Assembly (NCBI GenBank): GCA_016869415.1
Contig: VGEI01000034.1
Location: 1-16,145, forward strand
Length of the DNA: 16,145 nt
Direction: 5' to 3'
Source: Alphaproteobacteria bacterium
Lineage (GTDB): Bacteria; Pseudomonadota; Alphaproteobacteria; CACIAM-22H2
Shown: in pieces, positions 6,096-12,440 of the stretch
Layout: every line of letters begins with the position of its first letter
Numbering within the stretch: the first letter of the stretch is position 1
The notes under the pieces: generated by a model
Database searches by the model: none
What the model was told of the DNA's origin: nothing
What the model saw: only the letters and a program-made list of their open reading frames with translations
Made by a program: the position numbers and the translations under genes

Positions 6096-7330
6096 GCGGC
6101 AGGCATGGCGCGCACGCGCCTCAGCTCCTCGGCGATGATCTCGACGATCCGATCGCACTGCTCGGGCGACAACGCCAACGGTATCCGCATGTCGCACAGG
6201 CGAGACACGATCTCGGCAGTGGCCGGCGGGGTCCGGGGATCGGCCAGATAACCCCAGTGGGACGGAACGCTCGTATATCCGTGGGGCTGCGCCGCCCCGA
6301 ACCATTTCAAGACGACGCCGCGTTCCGCGCAGCCGGCGAGAAACGAGCGAAACGCCTCGCTGCCAAGCCCAGCGACGGTGAATTGAATCGAGCTCTGCAC
6401 GTAATCTTCGGCCTGGGGGCGGCGTGGCAGGCGCAGCCCGTCGATTTCCGCCAGAGCCGCCGCAAGGCGGCCGTAAACAAGGTTCCAGGTCCGCTTTCGC
6501 CCCGGCAAGGTCGCGATCTGCGCCCTGGCGAGGGCCGCGGCGACGTTCCCCAGGCGCAGCGAGAAATTCGGCGTGACGTTGCGCCAGCGGGCGAATGCTT
6601 CTTCCGACGGGCGGTTCCGGTGCTGGCCATAGAGCATGTAGCTTCCGGAAAAAAGAATAGCCCGCGCCGCAACGTCCTCATCGTTGGTCGCCAGAAGCCC
6701 GCCTTCGCCGGCATTGACGTGCTTGTAGGCCTGCAGGCTGAAGCAGCCGACCCTGCCGAAGGTTCCCGTCGGGTGCCCCGCCCAGCCAGCACCCATCGTG
6801 TGCGCGCAGTCTTCGATGACCGTGACCCCCAGCCGCTCGCACAGAGTCATCAAGCGGGTCATGTCCACGATATGGCCGCGCATGTGCGACAGGAGCAGAT
6901 GCCGTGCCCCGCTTGCCGCGGCCTTGCGCTCCAGATCGCCGAGATCGATCGTCAGATCGGCGTCGATGTCGACCAGTACCGGCTCGCCGCCGGCGTGGAC
7001 GATAGCGCCCGGAACCGGAGCCAGGGTGAAGGCGTTCATCAGCACCTTCGTTCCCGGCTCGACACCCGAACATTTGAGCGCCAGGAACATGGCGCTGCCG
7101 CAGGAATTGACGGCGACGGCGTAACGGACACCTATGGAACGGGCGAATTCCTCCTCCAGGCGCGAAACCTCCGACGCATCGCCGAGCGATTCGCCGTAGC
7201 GGTGGAGCCATCCCGAGCGGATCGTTTCGATCGCTCGCACCACGCCTTCTTCCGGGATCGGGGCAGGCTCGGAAAGATCGAGATCGAGTCGCGCCGGAGC
7301 GGCGCCGCTCTGCGGAACAGAACGGGCCAT
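6092..7330 (-). CDS. DegT/DnrJ/EryC1/StrS-family PLP-dependent aminotransferase
   Basis: 412 residues from the ATG at 7330. This ATG overlaps the HisD-family stop (TGATG), which decides the start over the GTG three bases earlier. Fold-type I features of the DegT family: NSCGSAMFLAL near residue 75 (PLP phosphate region), Asp174 in VIEDCAHTMGA for the pyridine nitrogen, Ser198 in CFSLQAYK, and Lys203 as the Schiff-base lysine in AYKHVNAGEGG. All expected key residues are present, so it should be active. Relatives usually transfer an amino group from glutamate or glutamine to a keto-sugar or keto-inositol. No nucleotide-sugar genes surround it; it sits in a transport and dehydrogenase operon, so a catabolic deamination of an imported amino compound is a reasonable inference. 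It is coupled to both neighbours by overlapping codons. Confidence 0.9.
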   Translation of the reverse strand: MARSVPQSGAAPARLDLDLSEPAPIPEEGVVRAIETIRSGWLHRYGESLGDASEVSRLEEEFARSIGVRYAVAVNSCGSAMFLALKCSGVEPGTKVLMNAFTLAPVPGAIVHAGGEPVLVDIDADLTIDLGDLERKAAASGARHLLLSHMRGHIVDMTRLMTLCERLGVTVIEDCAHTMGAGWAGHPTGTFGRVGCFSLQAYKHVNAGEGGLLATNDEDVAARAILFSGSYMLYGQHRNRPSEEAFARWRNVTPNFSLRLGNVAAALARAQIATLPGRKRTWNLVYGRLAAALAEIDGLRLPRRPQAEDYVQSSIQFTVAGLGSEAFRSFLAGCAERGVVLKWFGAAQPHGYTSVPSHWGYLADPRTPPATAEIVSRLCDMRIPLALSPEQCDRIVEIIAEELRRVRAMPAA

Positions 7331-8643
7331 CACACGGTCACCGGCGCTCCTTTGTCGAACGCCCGGCCGGGGAAGAACTTGTCGAGGCGCACGTCGGCGG
7401 AACGCGCATGCGCCTCCATTCCCTCCATGCGGGAAATGCGGGCGGTCGCCAAGGCGATATCGCAGCTGCCTTCCCGGGTCATACGCTGCCAGCTAAGCGG
7501 CTTCAGGAACTTGTGTACAGACAGGCCGGCCGAGTACCGCGCGGCCGACTTCGTCGGCAGGATGTGATTCGGCCCGGTGGCCTTGTCGCCGAACGCCACC
7601 GTCGTCTCCTCGCCGAGGAACAATGACCCGTAATTGGTGAGCCGCGACAGCCACCAGTCGAGATCGGCGGCCTGCACCTGAAGGTGCTCACAGCAATAGC
7701 GGTCGGAGAGCGCAGCCAGCTCTTCCCGAGTGGAGCACACCGCCACCTCGCCATAGTCGCGCCAGGCGGCTTGGCCCGCAGCGCGGGCGGTCGGCGGCAG
7801 GGAGTCGAGAAGAAGCGGCACGCGGGCCATAACCTGCTCCGCCAGCCGGCGCGAGGTCGTCAGAAGCCATCCCGGACTTTCATGCCCGTGCTCCACCTGG
7901 GCGACAATGTCGGTGGCGACGATCTCGGCATCGGCCGTGTCGTCAGCGATGATCGCCACCTCCGACGGCCCGGCGAAAACGTCGATGCCGATCTTGCCGA
8001 ACAGCATCCGCTTGGCCTCGGCGACATACTTGTTCCCCGGTCCGACGATGATGTCAGCGGGCTTTCCGGTGAACAGACCGTTGGCCATCGCTGCGACGGC
8101 CTGGACCCCGCCCAGCGTCATGATGATGTCGGCGCCGGCGACCTTCATGGCATAGAGCACGTATGGGTGGATGCCCTGGCCCTGATATGGCGTCGAGCAT
8201 GCGACAACGGTCTCGACGCCGGCCGCTTTGGCGGTGGCGATCGACATGTAGGCCGAGGCGATATGCGCGTAGCGTCCCGTCGGAACGTAGCATCCCGCAA
8301 CATTGACGGGCACGAGCCGCTGGCCTGCGATCACCCCGGGGGACATCTCGATCGAAAACTCCCGCACCGAGTCGCGTTGAGCGAGGGCGAACCGGCGCAC
8401 GCGATCGGTAGCGAACTCGATGTCGCGCTTGAGGGCCGGCGCGAGATCCCGGGTGCGCTGGTCGACCGCCTCGGGCGTCACGACAATCGGCCCCGACCAC
8501 TTGTCCAGCTCCTGCGCGTAGAACCTGACCGCCTCCTCGCCTTGGGCCTCGATCCTGGCAAGCATCTCTTCGACCACCGCACGCGCGTTCCCGCTTTCCG
8601 ATTCCGGTGTCTTGGCCGCTTTCTTCAGATAGGTAACCGTCAT
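7330..8643 (-). CDS. HisD-family dehydrogenase, probable sulfopropanediol dehydrogenase (HpsN)-like
   Basis: 437 residues from the ATG at 8643, chosen because GAGGAG lies 6 bp upstream; the ATG at 8661 has no ribosome-binding site. It is a complete histidinol-dehydrogenase-fold NAD and zinc enzyme. The HisD zinc and catalytic residues are conserved: Gln249 and His252 (AQVEHGHESPG), Glu319-His320 (CCEHLQV), Asp353 (FGDKATGPNHILPT) and His412 (EAHARSADVR). The segment YGSLFLGEETTVAFGD, and GHESPG in place of the usual EHD-type sequence, point to the paralogous branch containing HpsN (2,3-dihydroxypropane-1-sulfonate 3-dehydrogenase) rather than true histidine biosynthesis. No other his gene is nearby. 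HpsN oxidises a primary alcohol to a carboxylate in two NAD-dependent steps. The paralog assignment is from memory of the family and is the basis for the pathway hypothesis. Confidence 0.8.
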   Translation of the reverse strand: MTVTYLKKAAKTPESESGNARAVVEEMLARIEAQGEEAVRFYAQELDKWSGPIVVTPEAVDQRTRDLAPALKRDIEFATDRVRRFALAQRDSVREFSIEMSPGVIAGQRLVPVNVAGCYVPTGRYAHIASAYMSIATAKAAGVETVVACSTPYQGQGIHPYVLYAMKVAGADIIMTLGGVQAVAAMANGLFTGKPADIIVGPGNKYVAEAKRMLFGKIGIDVFAGPSEVAIIADDTADAEIVATDIVAQVEHGHESPGWLLTTSRRLAEQVMARVPLLLDSLPPTARAAGQAAWRDYGEVAVCSTREELAALSDRYCCEHLQVQAADLDWWLSRLTNYGSLFLGEETTVAFGDKATGPNHILPTKSAARYSAGLSVHKFLKPLSWQRMTREGSCDIALATARISRMEGMEAHARSADVRLDKFFPGRAFDKGAPVTV

Positions 8644-8675
8644 GCCATGCTCCTCGCCCATACAAGCCGCGAACG

Positions 8676-8706
8676 GCGGCGCGGGGCGTCGGCTGCCCCG
8701 CGCCGC
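8676..8706. promoter_or_regulatory. Strong 12-bp GC hairpin between binding-protein and HisD-family genes
   Basis: GCGGCGCGGGGC (8676-8687), 7-base loop, GCCCCGCGCCGC (8695-8706): a perfect 12-bp stem. It lies 12 bp after the binding-protein stop and about 33 bp before the next start codon. No T tract follows it on the minus strand. It most likely protects the 3' end of the binding-protein mRNA or reduces read-through, raising transporter over enzyme levels. Confidence 0.6.
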
Positions 8707-8718
8707 TGCCGATCCTGC

Positions 8719-9768
8719 CTACTTCTTGTCGAACTCTGTCGCGAACGCCTTGAGTCTGGCGTCTGCCGCGACGCGCTTCATGAACTCGTCGGTGATGTAG
8801 CTTTTCACGTCCGGATTCGAAGGAATCGTCCCGACCTCGGCGATGAACTTGCCGATCTCGCCGAACCAGCCGTCGACCGTCGACGCCGACGAGCCGCGGC
8901 TCATGATCTTCAGTTGCTCATCCAGCCCGAAGGTAGGCCGCAACGCGAATTCCTGGTCCATGGCGCGCGCCGAGACCTCGAGACCGCCCTGCTTGTAGAA
9001 GTCCAGCCCGAGCGAGCGCGCTTCCGCCGGATTGGCTTTCGCCCACGACCAGCCGCGCAGGAACACCGCCAGGAACTTCGCCACGTCGTCGGGACGCTCC
9101 TTGGCGAAGTCGCCGCGCACGATCAGCGCACCCGGCACGATCGCGCCCGCGTCGGCGCCGGAGCAGAGGTACTTGGCGCCGGCGCGGTCCTCGAGGGTAT
9201 AGGTGTTGGGCGCCCATACTCCGGCGAAGTCGCCGTTGTTCGAGGTCAGCGCCGTGATGATCTGCGCCTGCCCCAGGTTCACGAATTGCATGTCGTTGGC
9301 GGCCAGGCCCATCTTGACCAGGCATTTGCGCGACGCGTAATCGACGGTCGAATTGGTCGTCAGCAGCAGGCGCTGGCCCTTGAGCGACTGCGGATTGGCG
9401 CGGATCGCGTCGAACCTTTCGCCGCGCACCATCATCGCGTTGGCCTTGGACTCGTCGTTGGTGATGCCGATGGTGAGAATGTTGAAGCGCACCGCGCCTA
9501 GCACCGCCGGGACCGAGCCCGTACCGCCCACATCCCAAGACTTGGACGGCGCGGCCGCGATCTGAGGCGCCCCGGCAGGGAAGGTGGTGAAGTTGGGGGC
9601 GAGCCCTGCGTCCTTCCACCATCCCTTGACCTGCGCATAGTGGAAAGGCAGCGCCCAGTACAGCGACGGCTGATAGCTGACACCGATGGGTGTTTGCGCG
9701 TGCGCGGGCATCCCCTGGGTCCCCGTCAGCGCAATCGCCAAAGCCAATCCTGCCAGTGTGCGTTTCAT
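8719..9768 (-). CDS. ABC transporter periplasmic substrate-binding protein, SsuA/TauA (NMT1) family
   Basis: 349 residues. A signal peptide ends at ...GMPAHA (cut near residue 24), giving a soluble periplasmic protein. The mature part starts IGVSYQPSLYWALPFHYAQVKGWWKDAGLAPNFTTFPAGAPQIAA and continues with DVGGTGSVPAVLGA. This is the ordered pattern of nitrate/sulfonate/taurine/pyrimidine-precursor binding proteins (early aromatic cluster, 'GAPQ', then 'G..G..PA'). The start at 9768 has a good GGAGGG Shine-Dalgarno. It lies downstream of its ATPase gene, 159 bp away, and is separated from the HisD-family gene by a strong hairpin. Family members bind taurine, alkanesulfonates, nitrate, riboflavin or thiamine precursors. 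A sulfonate is favoured here only because of the HpsN-like enzyme next door. Confidence 0.9.
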   Translation of the reverse strand: MKRTLAGLALAIALTGTQGMPAHAQTPIGVSYQPSLYWALPFHYAQVKGWWKDAGLAPNFTTFPAGAPQIAAAPSKSWDVGGTGSVPAVLGAVRFNILTIGITNDESKANAMMVRGERFDAIRANPQSLKGQRLLLTTNSTVDYASRKCLVKMGLAANDMQFVNLGQAQIITALTSNNGDFAGVWAPNTYTLEDRAGAKYLCSGADAGAIVPGALIVRGDFAKERPDDVAKFLAVFLRGWSWAKANPAEARSLGLDFYKQGGLEVSARAMDQEFALRPTFGLDEQLKIMSRGSSASTVDGWFGEIGKFIAEVGTIPSNPDVKSYITDEFMKRVAADARLKAFATEFDKK

Positions 9769-9836
9769 GATTCCCTCCTTTGGTTATCTGTTTCAGCTAT
9801 CTGCCGATGATGCAGTCGATGCCCTGAACGCATGAA

Positions 9837-9861
9837 GGCGCGACCGTGACGAGATCGCGCC
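9837..9861. other. Small hairpin in the ATPase to binding-protein gap
   Basis: GGCGCGA (9837-9843) pairs with TCGCGCC (9855-9861) across an 11-base loop. It sits in the 159-bp non-coding gap (9769-9927), the longest inside the operon. Otherwise this gap shows only the binding-protein ribosome-binding site. It could shape processing or translation of the binding-protein mRNA; no promoter could be identified with confidence. Confidence 0.3.
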
Positions 9862-9927
9862 CCGCAACGGCGGCAACGTTCCGATCCCATTCTGCGCCAA
9901 TCGAATTTCGGAGCGCCTTGCCATGCG

Positions 9928-10725
9928 TCAGATTCCTTGCGGACCTTTCTCCTCACGCAGCGACTTCCAGATGTGCGTGCGGATGCTCACGAAAGACTCG
10001 AGGTCCATCACGTCTTCGATATTCTGAAAACGATCCCAGTTTTCCCGCAGACGGACCGAGCGGACGTCGAGGATCTCCTTGATGCGCCCGGGGCGCCTCG
10101 TCATGATCGCCACGCGATCGGCGAGATAGACGGCCTCCTCTACCGCGTGCGTGATGAAGAGAACGGTGCGCGGGTTGACGCGAGCGAGCCTCACAAGCTC
10201 TTCCTGCATGACGACGCGGGTCTGCGCGTCGAGAGCGCCGAAGGGCTCGTCCATCAGCAGCACATCCGGATCCAAGACATAGGCCCGCGCGATGGCGACA
10301 CGCTGCTGCATTCCGCCGGAGAGCTGGTGGGGGAACGCGTCGGCATGACTCTCCAGATTCATCAGCTGAAGCGCGCCGTGGATCAGCTTGTCCCGCTCGC
10401 CTTTCGGGAGGTTCTTGTTGCGCAACCCCAGGTCGATGTTCTCGCGCACCGTTTTCCAGGGGAACAGCGCGAACTGCTGGAACACGACCGCACGGTCCGG
10501 ACCCGGCGAAGTCACCGGCCTCCCGCTGACGCTGACCACGCCGGAGCTGGGCAACTCGAAGCCCGCCACCATACGCAGGCAGGTGGTCTTGCCGCAGCCG
10601 GAGGGCCCGACGATGGCGACGAACTCCTTCTCGCCGATCGTCAAGTTGATGTCCTCGAGTGCCTTCGTGCCACCGCCCGCCTGGCCGAACACCTTGCCGA
10701 CTCCCGAGAATTCGATCGAACCCAT
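9928..10725 (-). CDS. ABC transporter ATP-binding protein, SsuB/TauB/NrtD type
   Basis: 265 residues, a standard length. All nucleotide-binding motifs are intact: Walker A GPSGCGKTT (40-48), Q-loop Gln84 (VFQQFALFPW), signature LSGGMQQR (135-142), Walker B VLLMDEPFGALD (155-166) and switch His193 (FITHAVEEA). The LFPW-x-TV-x-EN stretch after the Q-loop and the ITHAVEEAVYLADRV segment are typical of nitrate/sulfonate/taurine ATPases. It would sit on the cytoplasmic face and drive import through the two upstream-encoded permeases. The start at 10725 has GGGGAAGG upstream and lies 11 bp after the first permease's stop. Nothing in it reveals the substrate. Confidence 0.95.
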   Translation of the reverse strand: MGSIEFSGVGKVFGQAGGGTKALEDINLTIGEKEFVAIVGPSGCGKTTCLRMVAGFELPSSGVVSVSGRPVTSPGPDRAVVFQQFALFPWKTVRENIDLGLRNKNLPKGERDKLIHGALQLMNLESHADAFPHQLSGGMQQRVAIARAYVLDPDVLLMDEPFGALDAQTRVVMQEELVRLARVNPRTVLFITHAVEEAVYLADRVAIMTRRPGRIKEILDVRSVRLRENWDRFQNIEDVMDLESFVSIRTHIWKSLREEKGPQGI

Positions 10726-10736
10726 GGTGCCTTCCC

Positions 10737-11525
10737 CTACGCCTCGAGGCCGCGCCGGCGGCGCAGCCAGGCTTCGCCCTGGCGGAGCAACACGTCGATC
10801 AGCATCCCGATGAGACCGATGGCGATCATGCCGGACATGACGGTCGTCGTGGAGACGATGCCTTGCGCCTGCACCATCATGAATCCGACGCCTGCGGCGG
10901 CGACGATCAATTCAGCGCCGACCAAAGACTGCCAGCCGAGGCCGGCGGAGACCCGCAGGCCGGCGACTATCGACGGCGTGGCGGCGGGCAACAGGATCTC
11001 GAGGATGATCCGCCGATGGCCGGTGCCGAGCATTTGCGCGGCTTCGATCAGCCGCGGCTCCACGAAACGGGCGCCGCGATAGGCATTGATCAGGCACGGC
11101 GGAAAGGCTCCCGCAAAGATGATCATGATCGGGCCGCCGATGCCCGTGCCGAACCACAAGGCGGCGAAAGGCACCCAGGCGATGGGTGCGATGAACCGCA
11201 GGCCGTCGAAGACCGGGGAGACGGCGTCATCCAGCCAGCGGAACCAGCCCATCAGCAACCCCAAGGGGATGCCGACGATGGCGGCAAGGCACACGCCGTA
11301 GGCATAACGCTTGAAGCTCGACAGGAGGTGATAGGGCAGCGTGGCGCCGGCAGACTGTGTCGTCAGAAGCTCATGGAAGCGTCCGGCCACGTCGAGCGGC
11401 GTCGGCAGGAACTGGCGCGGAACGACTCCCGAAACCGTGAGAAAGGTCCAAAGCCCGAGAAACAACGCGAGGCCGGACAATCCCCAGGCGACGTGCTCCC
11501 GCAAACGAAGGGGCAAGCGTTCCAT
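10737..11525 (-). CDS. ABC transporter permease, SsuC/TauC type (second of two)
   Basis: 262 residues with about six hydrophobic segments, beginning with a helix at roughly 13-33. The permease-ATPase coupling (EAA) loop is present near residues 159-182: LIEAAQMLGTGHRRIILEI, followed by LLPAATPSIVAGLR. The N-terminal part has the family-typical FLPTPLDVAGRFHELL sequence. It belongs to the binding-protein-dependent transport inner-membrane component family used by nitrate, sulfonate and taurine importers. It starts 3 bp after the neighbouring permease stop, so the pair is translationally linked. It is clearly diverged from that neighbour, so the transporter is probably a heterodimer rather than the usual SsuC homodimer. 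Confidence 0.93.
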   Translation of the reverse strand: MERLPLRLREHVAWGLSGLALFLGLWTFLTVSGVVPRQFLPTPLDVAGRFHELLTTQSAGATLPYHLLSSFKRYAYGVCLAAIVGIPLGLLMGWFRWLDDAVSPVFDGLRFIAPIAWVPFAALWFGTGIGGPIMIIFAGAFPPCLINAYRGARFVEPRLIEAAQMLGTGHRRIILEILLPAATPSIVAGLRVSAGLGWQSLVGAELIVAAAGVGFMMVQAQGIVSTTTVMSGMIAIGLIGMLIDVLLRQGEAWLRRRRGLEA

Positions 11526-11528
11526 CGC

Positions 11529-12305
11529 TCAATCCCTCGCCGCCGTGTTCCAGGCAAGCGCGCGGGATTCAACGGAGGCCAGCAGCAGCGTCGTTGCCCA
11601 GCCGAGAATGCCGACCGTCACCATGCCCACGAGGATCATGCCCGGATAGATGTCCTGCTGCGCCATGTTGAGCACGAAGCCGACCCCGACCAGGGCGCCC
11701 ACGAGCTCGGCCGCGACCAGCGTCGTCCAGCTTGCCTGAAGGGAAAGCCTGAGCCCGGTGAAGATCATGGGCAACGCCGCGGGAACGATCACCTCCCGGA
11801 CCATGCGCCAGCGCGGCGTCCCGAGCATCAGCGCCGCTTCGAGAAGCGGACGATCGATGTTGCGCACGCCGGTGAACGCGTTGATGACGGACGGGACGAA
11901 GGCGGCGAACCAAATGACCATGATCTTCGCCGCGTCTCCCAGGCCGAGCCAGAGAATGGCGAGCGGAATCCAGGCTAGCGGCGGTATCGGGCGAACGATC
12001 AGGAAGACGGGGTTGACCGCGGCTTCGGCCCGCCGGCTCCACCCCATCCAGAGGCCGAGCGGAACGCCCGTGGCAACGGCGACAATAAAGCCCATCGCGA
12101 CGAGCTTGACGCTGTGCAAGGCATGGCTCGCCAACCGCTCGCCGGCGTAGCCGCGGGTGAAAATCTGCTGCAGCGAGACCCAGAAATCCGCCGGGGATGG
12201 GAATCTGCCGCCGGAGACCGCACCGGTAACCGTCGTCAGCACGAACCACAACGCCAGCAGCGCCGCGATCGTGCCAAGTCCGATGCAGCCCCGCCGTCCG
12301 ATCAC
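11529..12305 (-). CDS. ABC transporter permease, SsuC/TauC type (first of two)
   Basis: 258 residues, several membrane helices, first gene of the operon. The EAA loop lies near residues 154-177: LLEAALMLGTPRWRMVREVIVPAALP with the conserved Gly. The RFPSPADFWVSLQQIF stretch near the N-terminus is the family pattern. The start is a GTG at 12305, supported by AGGGG about 7 bp upstream; no in-frame ATG gives a better start. It lies directly downstream of the operator/promoter region shared with the divergent LacI gene. It pairs with the second permease and the ATPase to form the inner-membrane importer. Substrate is not deducible from the permease. Confidence 0.93.
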   Translation of the reverse strand: MIGRRGCIGLGTIAALLALWFVLTTVTGAVSGGRFPSPADFWVSLQQIFTRGYAGERLASHALHSVKLVAMGFIVAVATGVPLGLWMGWSRRAEAAVNPVFLIVRPIPPLAWIPLAILWLGLGDAAKIMVIWFAAFVPSVINAFTGVRNIDRPLLEAALMLGTPRWRMVREVIVPAALPMIFTGLRLSLQASWTTLVAAELVGALVGVGFVLNMAQQDIYPGMILVGMVTVGILGWATTLLLASVESRALAWNTAARD

Positions 12306-12327
12306 CGCCCACCCCTGGGTTTCGTTA

Positions 12328-12341
12328 TGAGAGCGCTTTCA
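12328..12341. promoter_or_regulatory. LacI-family operator-like palindrome O1 at the operon promoter
   Basis: TGAGAGCGCTTTCA is a 14-bp palindrome with one mismatched pair, centred on a CG-type core (GCGC). It fits the LacI/GalR-family operator shape with TGAAA half-sites. It lies just downstream of the candidate -10 of the transporter operon, so a bound repressor would block initiation. Confidence 0.65.
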
Positions 12342-12344
12342 CGA

Positions 12345-12373
12345 ATAGTCCCATAGAGGATCGCTGAAATCAA
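12345..12373 (-). promoter_or_regulatory. Candidate promoter of the transporter/catabolic operon
   Basis: On the minus strand, TTGATT (complement of 12368-12373), a 17-bp spacer and GACTAT (complement of 12345-12350) form a sigma70-like pair. The -35 is good and the -10 weak. Operator O1 lies at the expected transcription start. The region is strikingly AT-rich compared with its surroundings. Confidence 0.4.
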
Positions 12374-12405
12374 TTTTATTTGTGTTTTTGTTGAAGAGTT
12401 TAACG

Positions 12406-12434
12406 TGGACAGTGTCTGAAATATTTTTCATAAT
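12406..12434 (+). promoter_or_regulatory. Promoter of the LacI-type regulator gene
   Basis: TGGACA (12406-12411), a 17-bp spacer and CATAAT (12429-12434): each hexamer differs from the sigma70 consensus at one position. The predicted start of transcription falls at about 12441, the A of the regulator's ATG, which implies a leaderless mRNA. Confidence 0.6.
12417..12430. promoter_or_regulatory. LacI-family operator-like palindrome O2, autoregulatory
   Basis: TGAAATATTTTTCA has the same 14-bp TGAAA/TTTCA half-site geometry as O1, with one mismatched pair near the centre. It overlaps the spacer and -10 of the regulator's own promoter. Its centre is 89 bp from that of O1, a distance compatible with paired binding. 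A weaker third match is at 12365-12378. Confidence 0.5.
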
Positions 12435-12440
12435 AAAAAT

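Noticed and set aside
5879..7567. 562-codon open frame on the plus strand across the SDR, aminotransferase and HisD genes
   Set aside because: Crosses three well-supported minus-strand genes and shows Arg/Pro-rich low-information sequence.
7330..8643. Simple annotation as histidine-biosynthesis hisD
   Set aside because: No other his genes nearby, the gene is embedded in a transport/dehydrogenase operon under LacI control, and the substrate-side motifs resemble the HpsN branch.
7684..9501. 605-codon open frame on the plus strand opposite the HisD-family and binding-protein genes
   Set aside because: Arg/His/Leu/Asp-rich antisense frame spanning two real genes and the hairpin between them.
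10659..11978. 439-codon open frame on the plus strand opposite the permeases
   Set aside because: Hydrophilic, Gln/Arg/His/Asp-rich antisense of hydrophobic permease genes; no domain.
12390..12404. Inverted repeat GTTGAAGAGTTTAAC as an additional operator
   Set aside because: It has a near-symmetric shape but a half-site different from the O1/O2 pair and lies in AT-rich promoter DNA where such matches arise easily.
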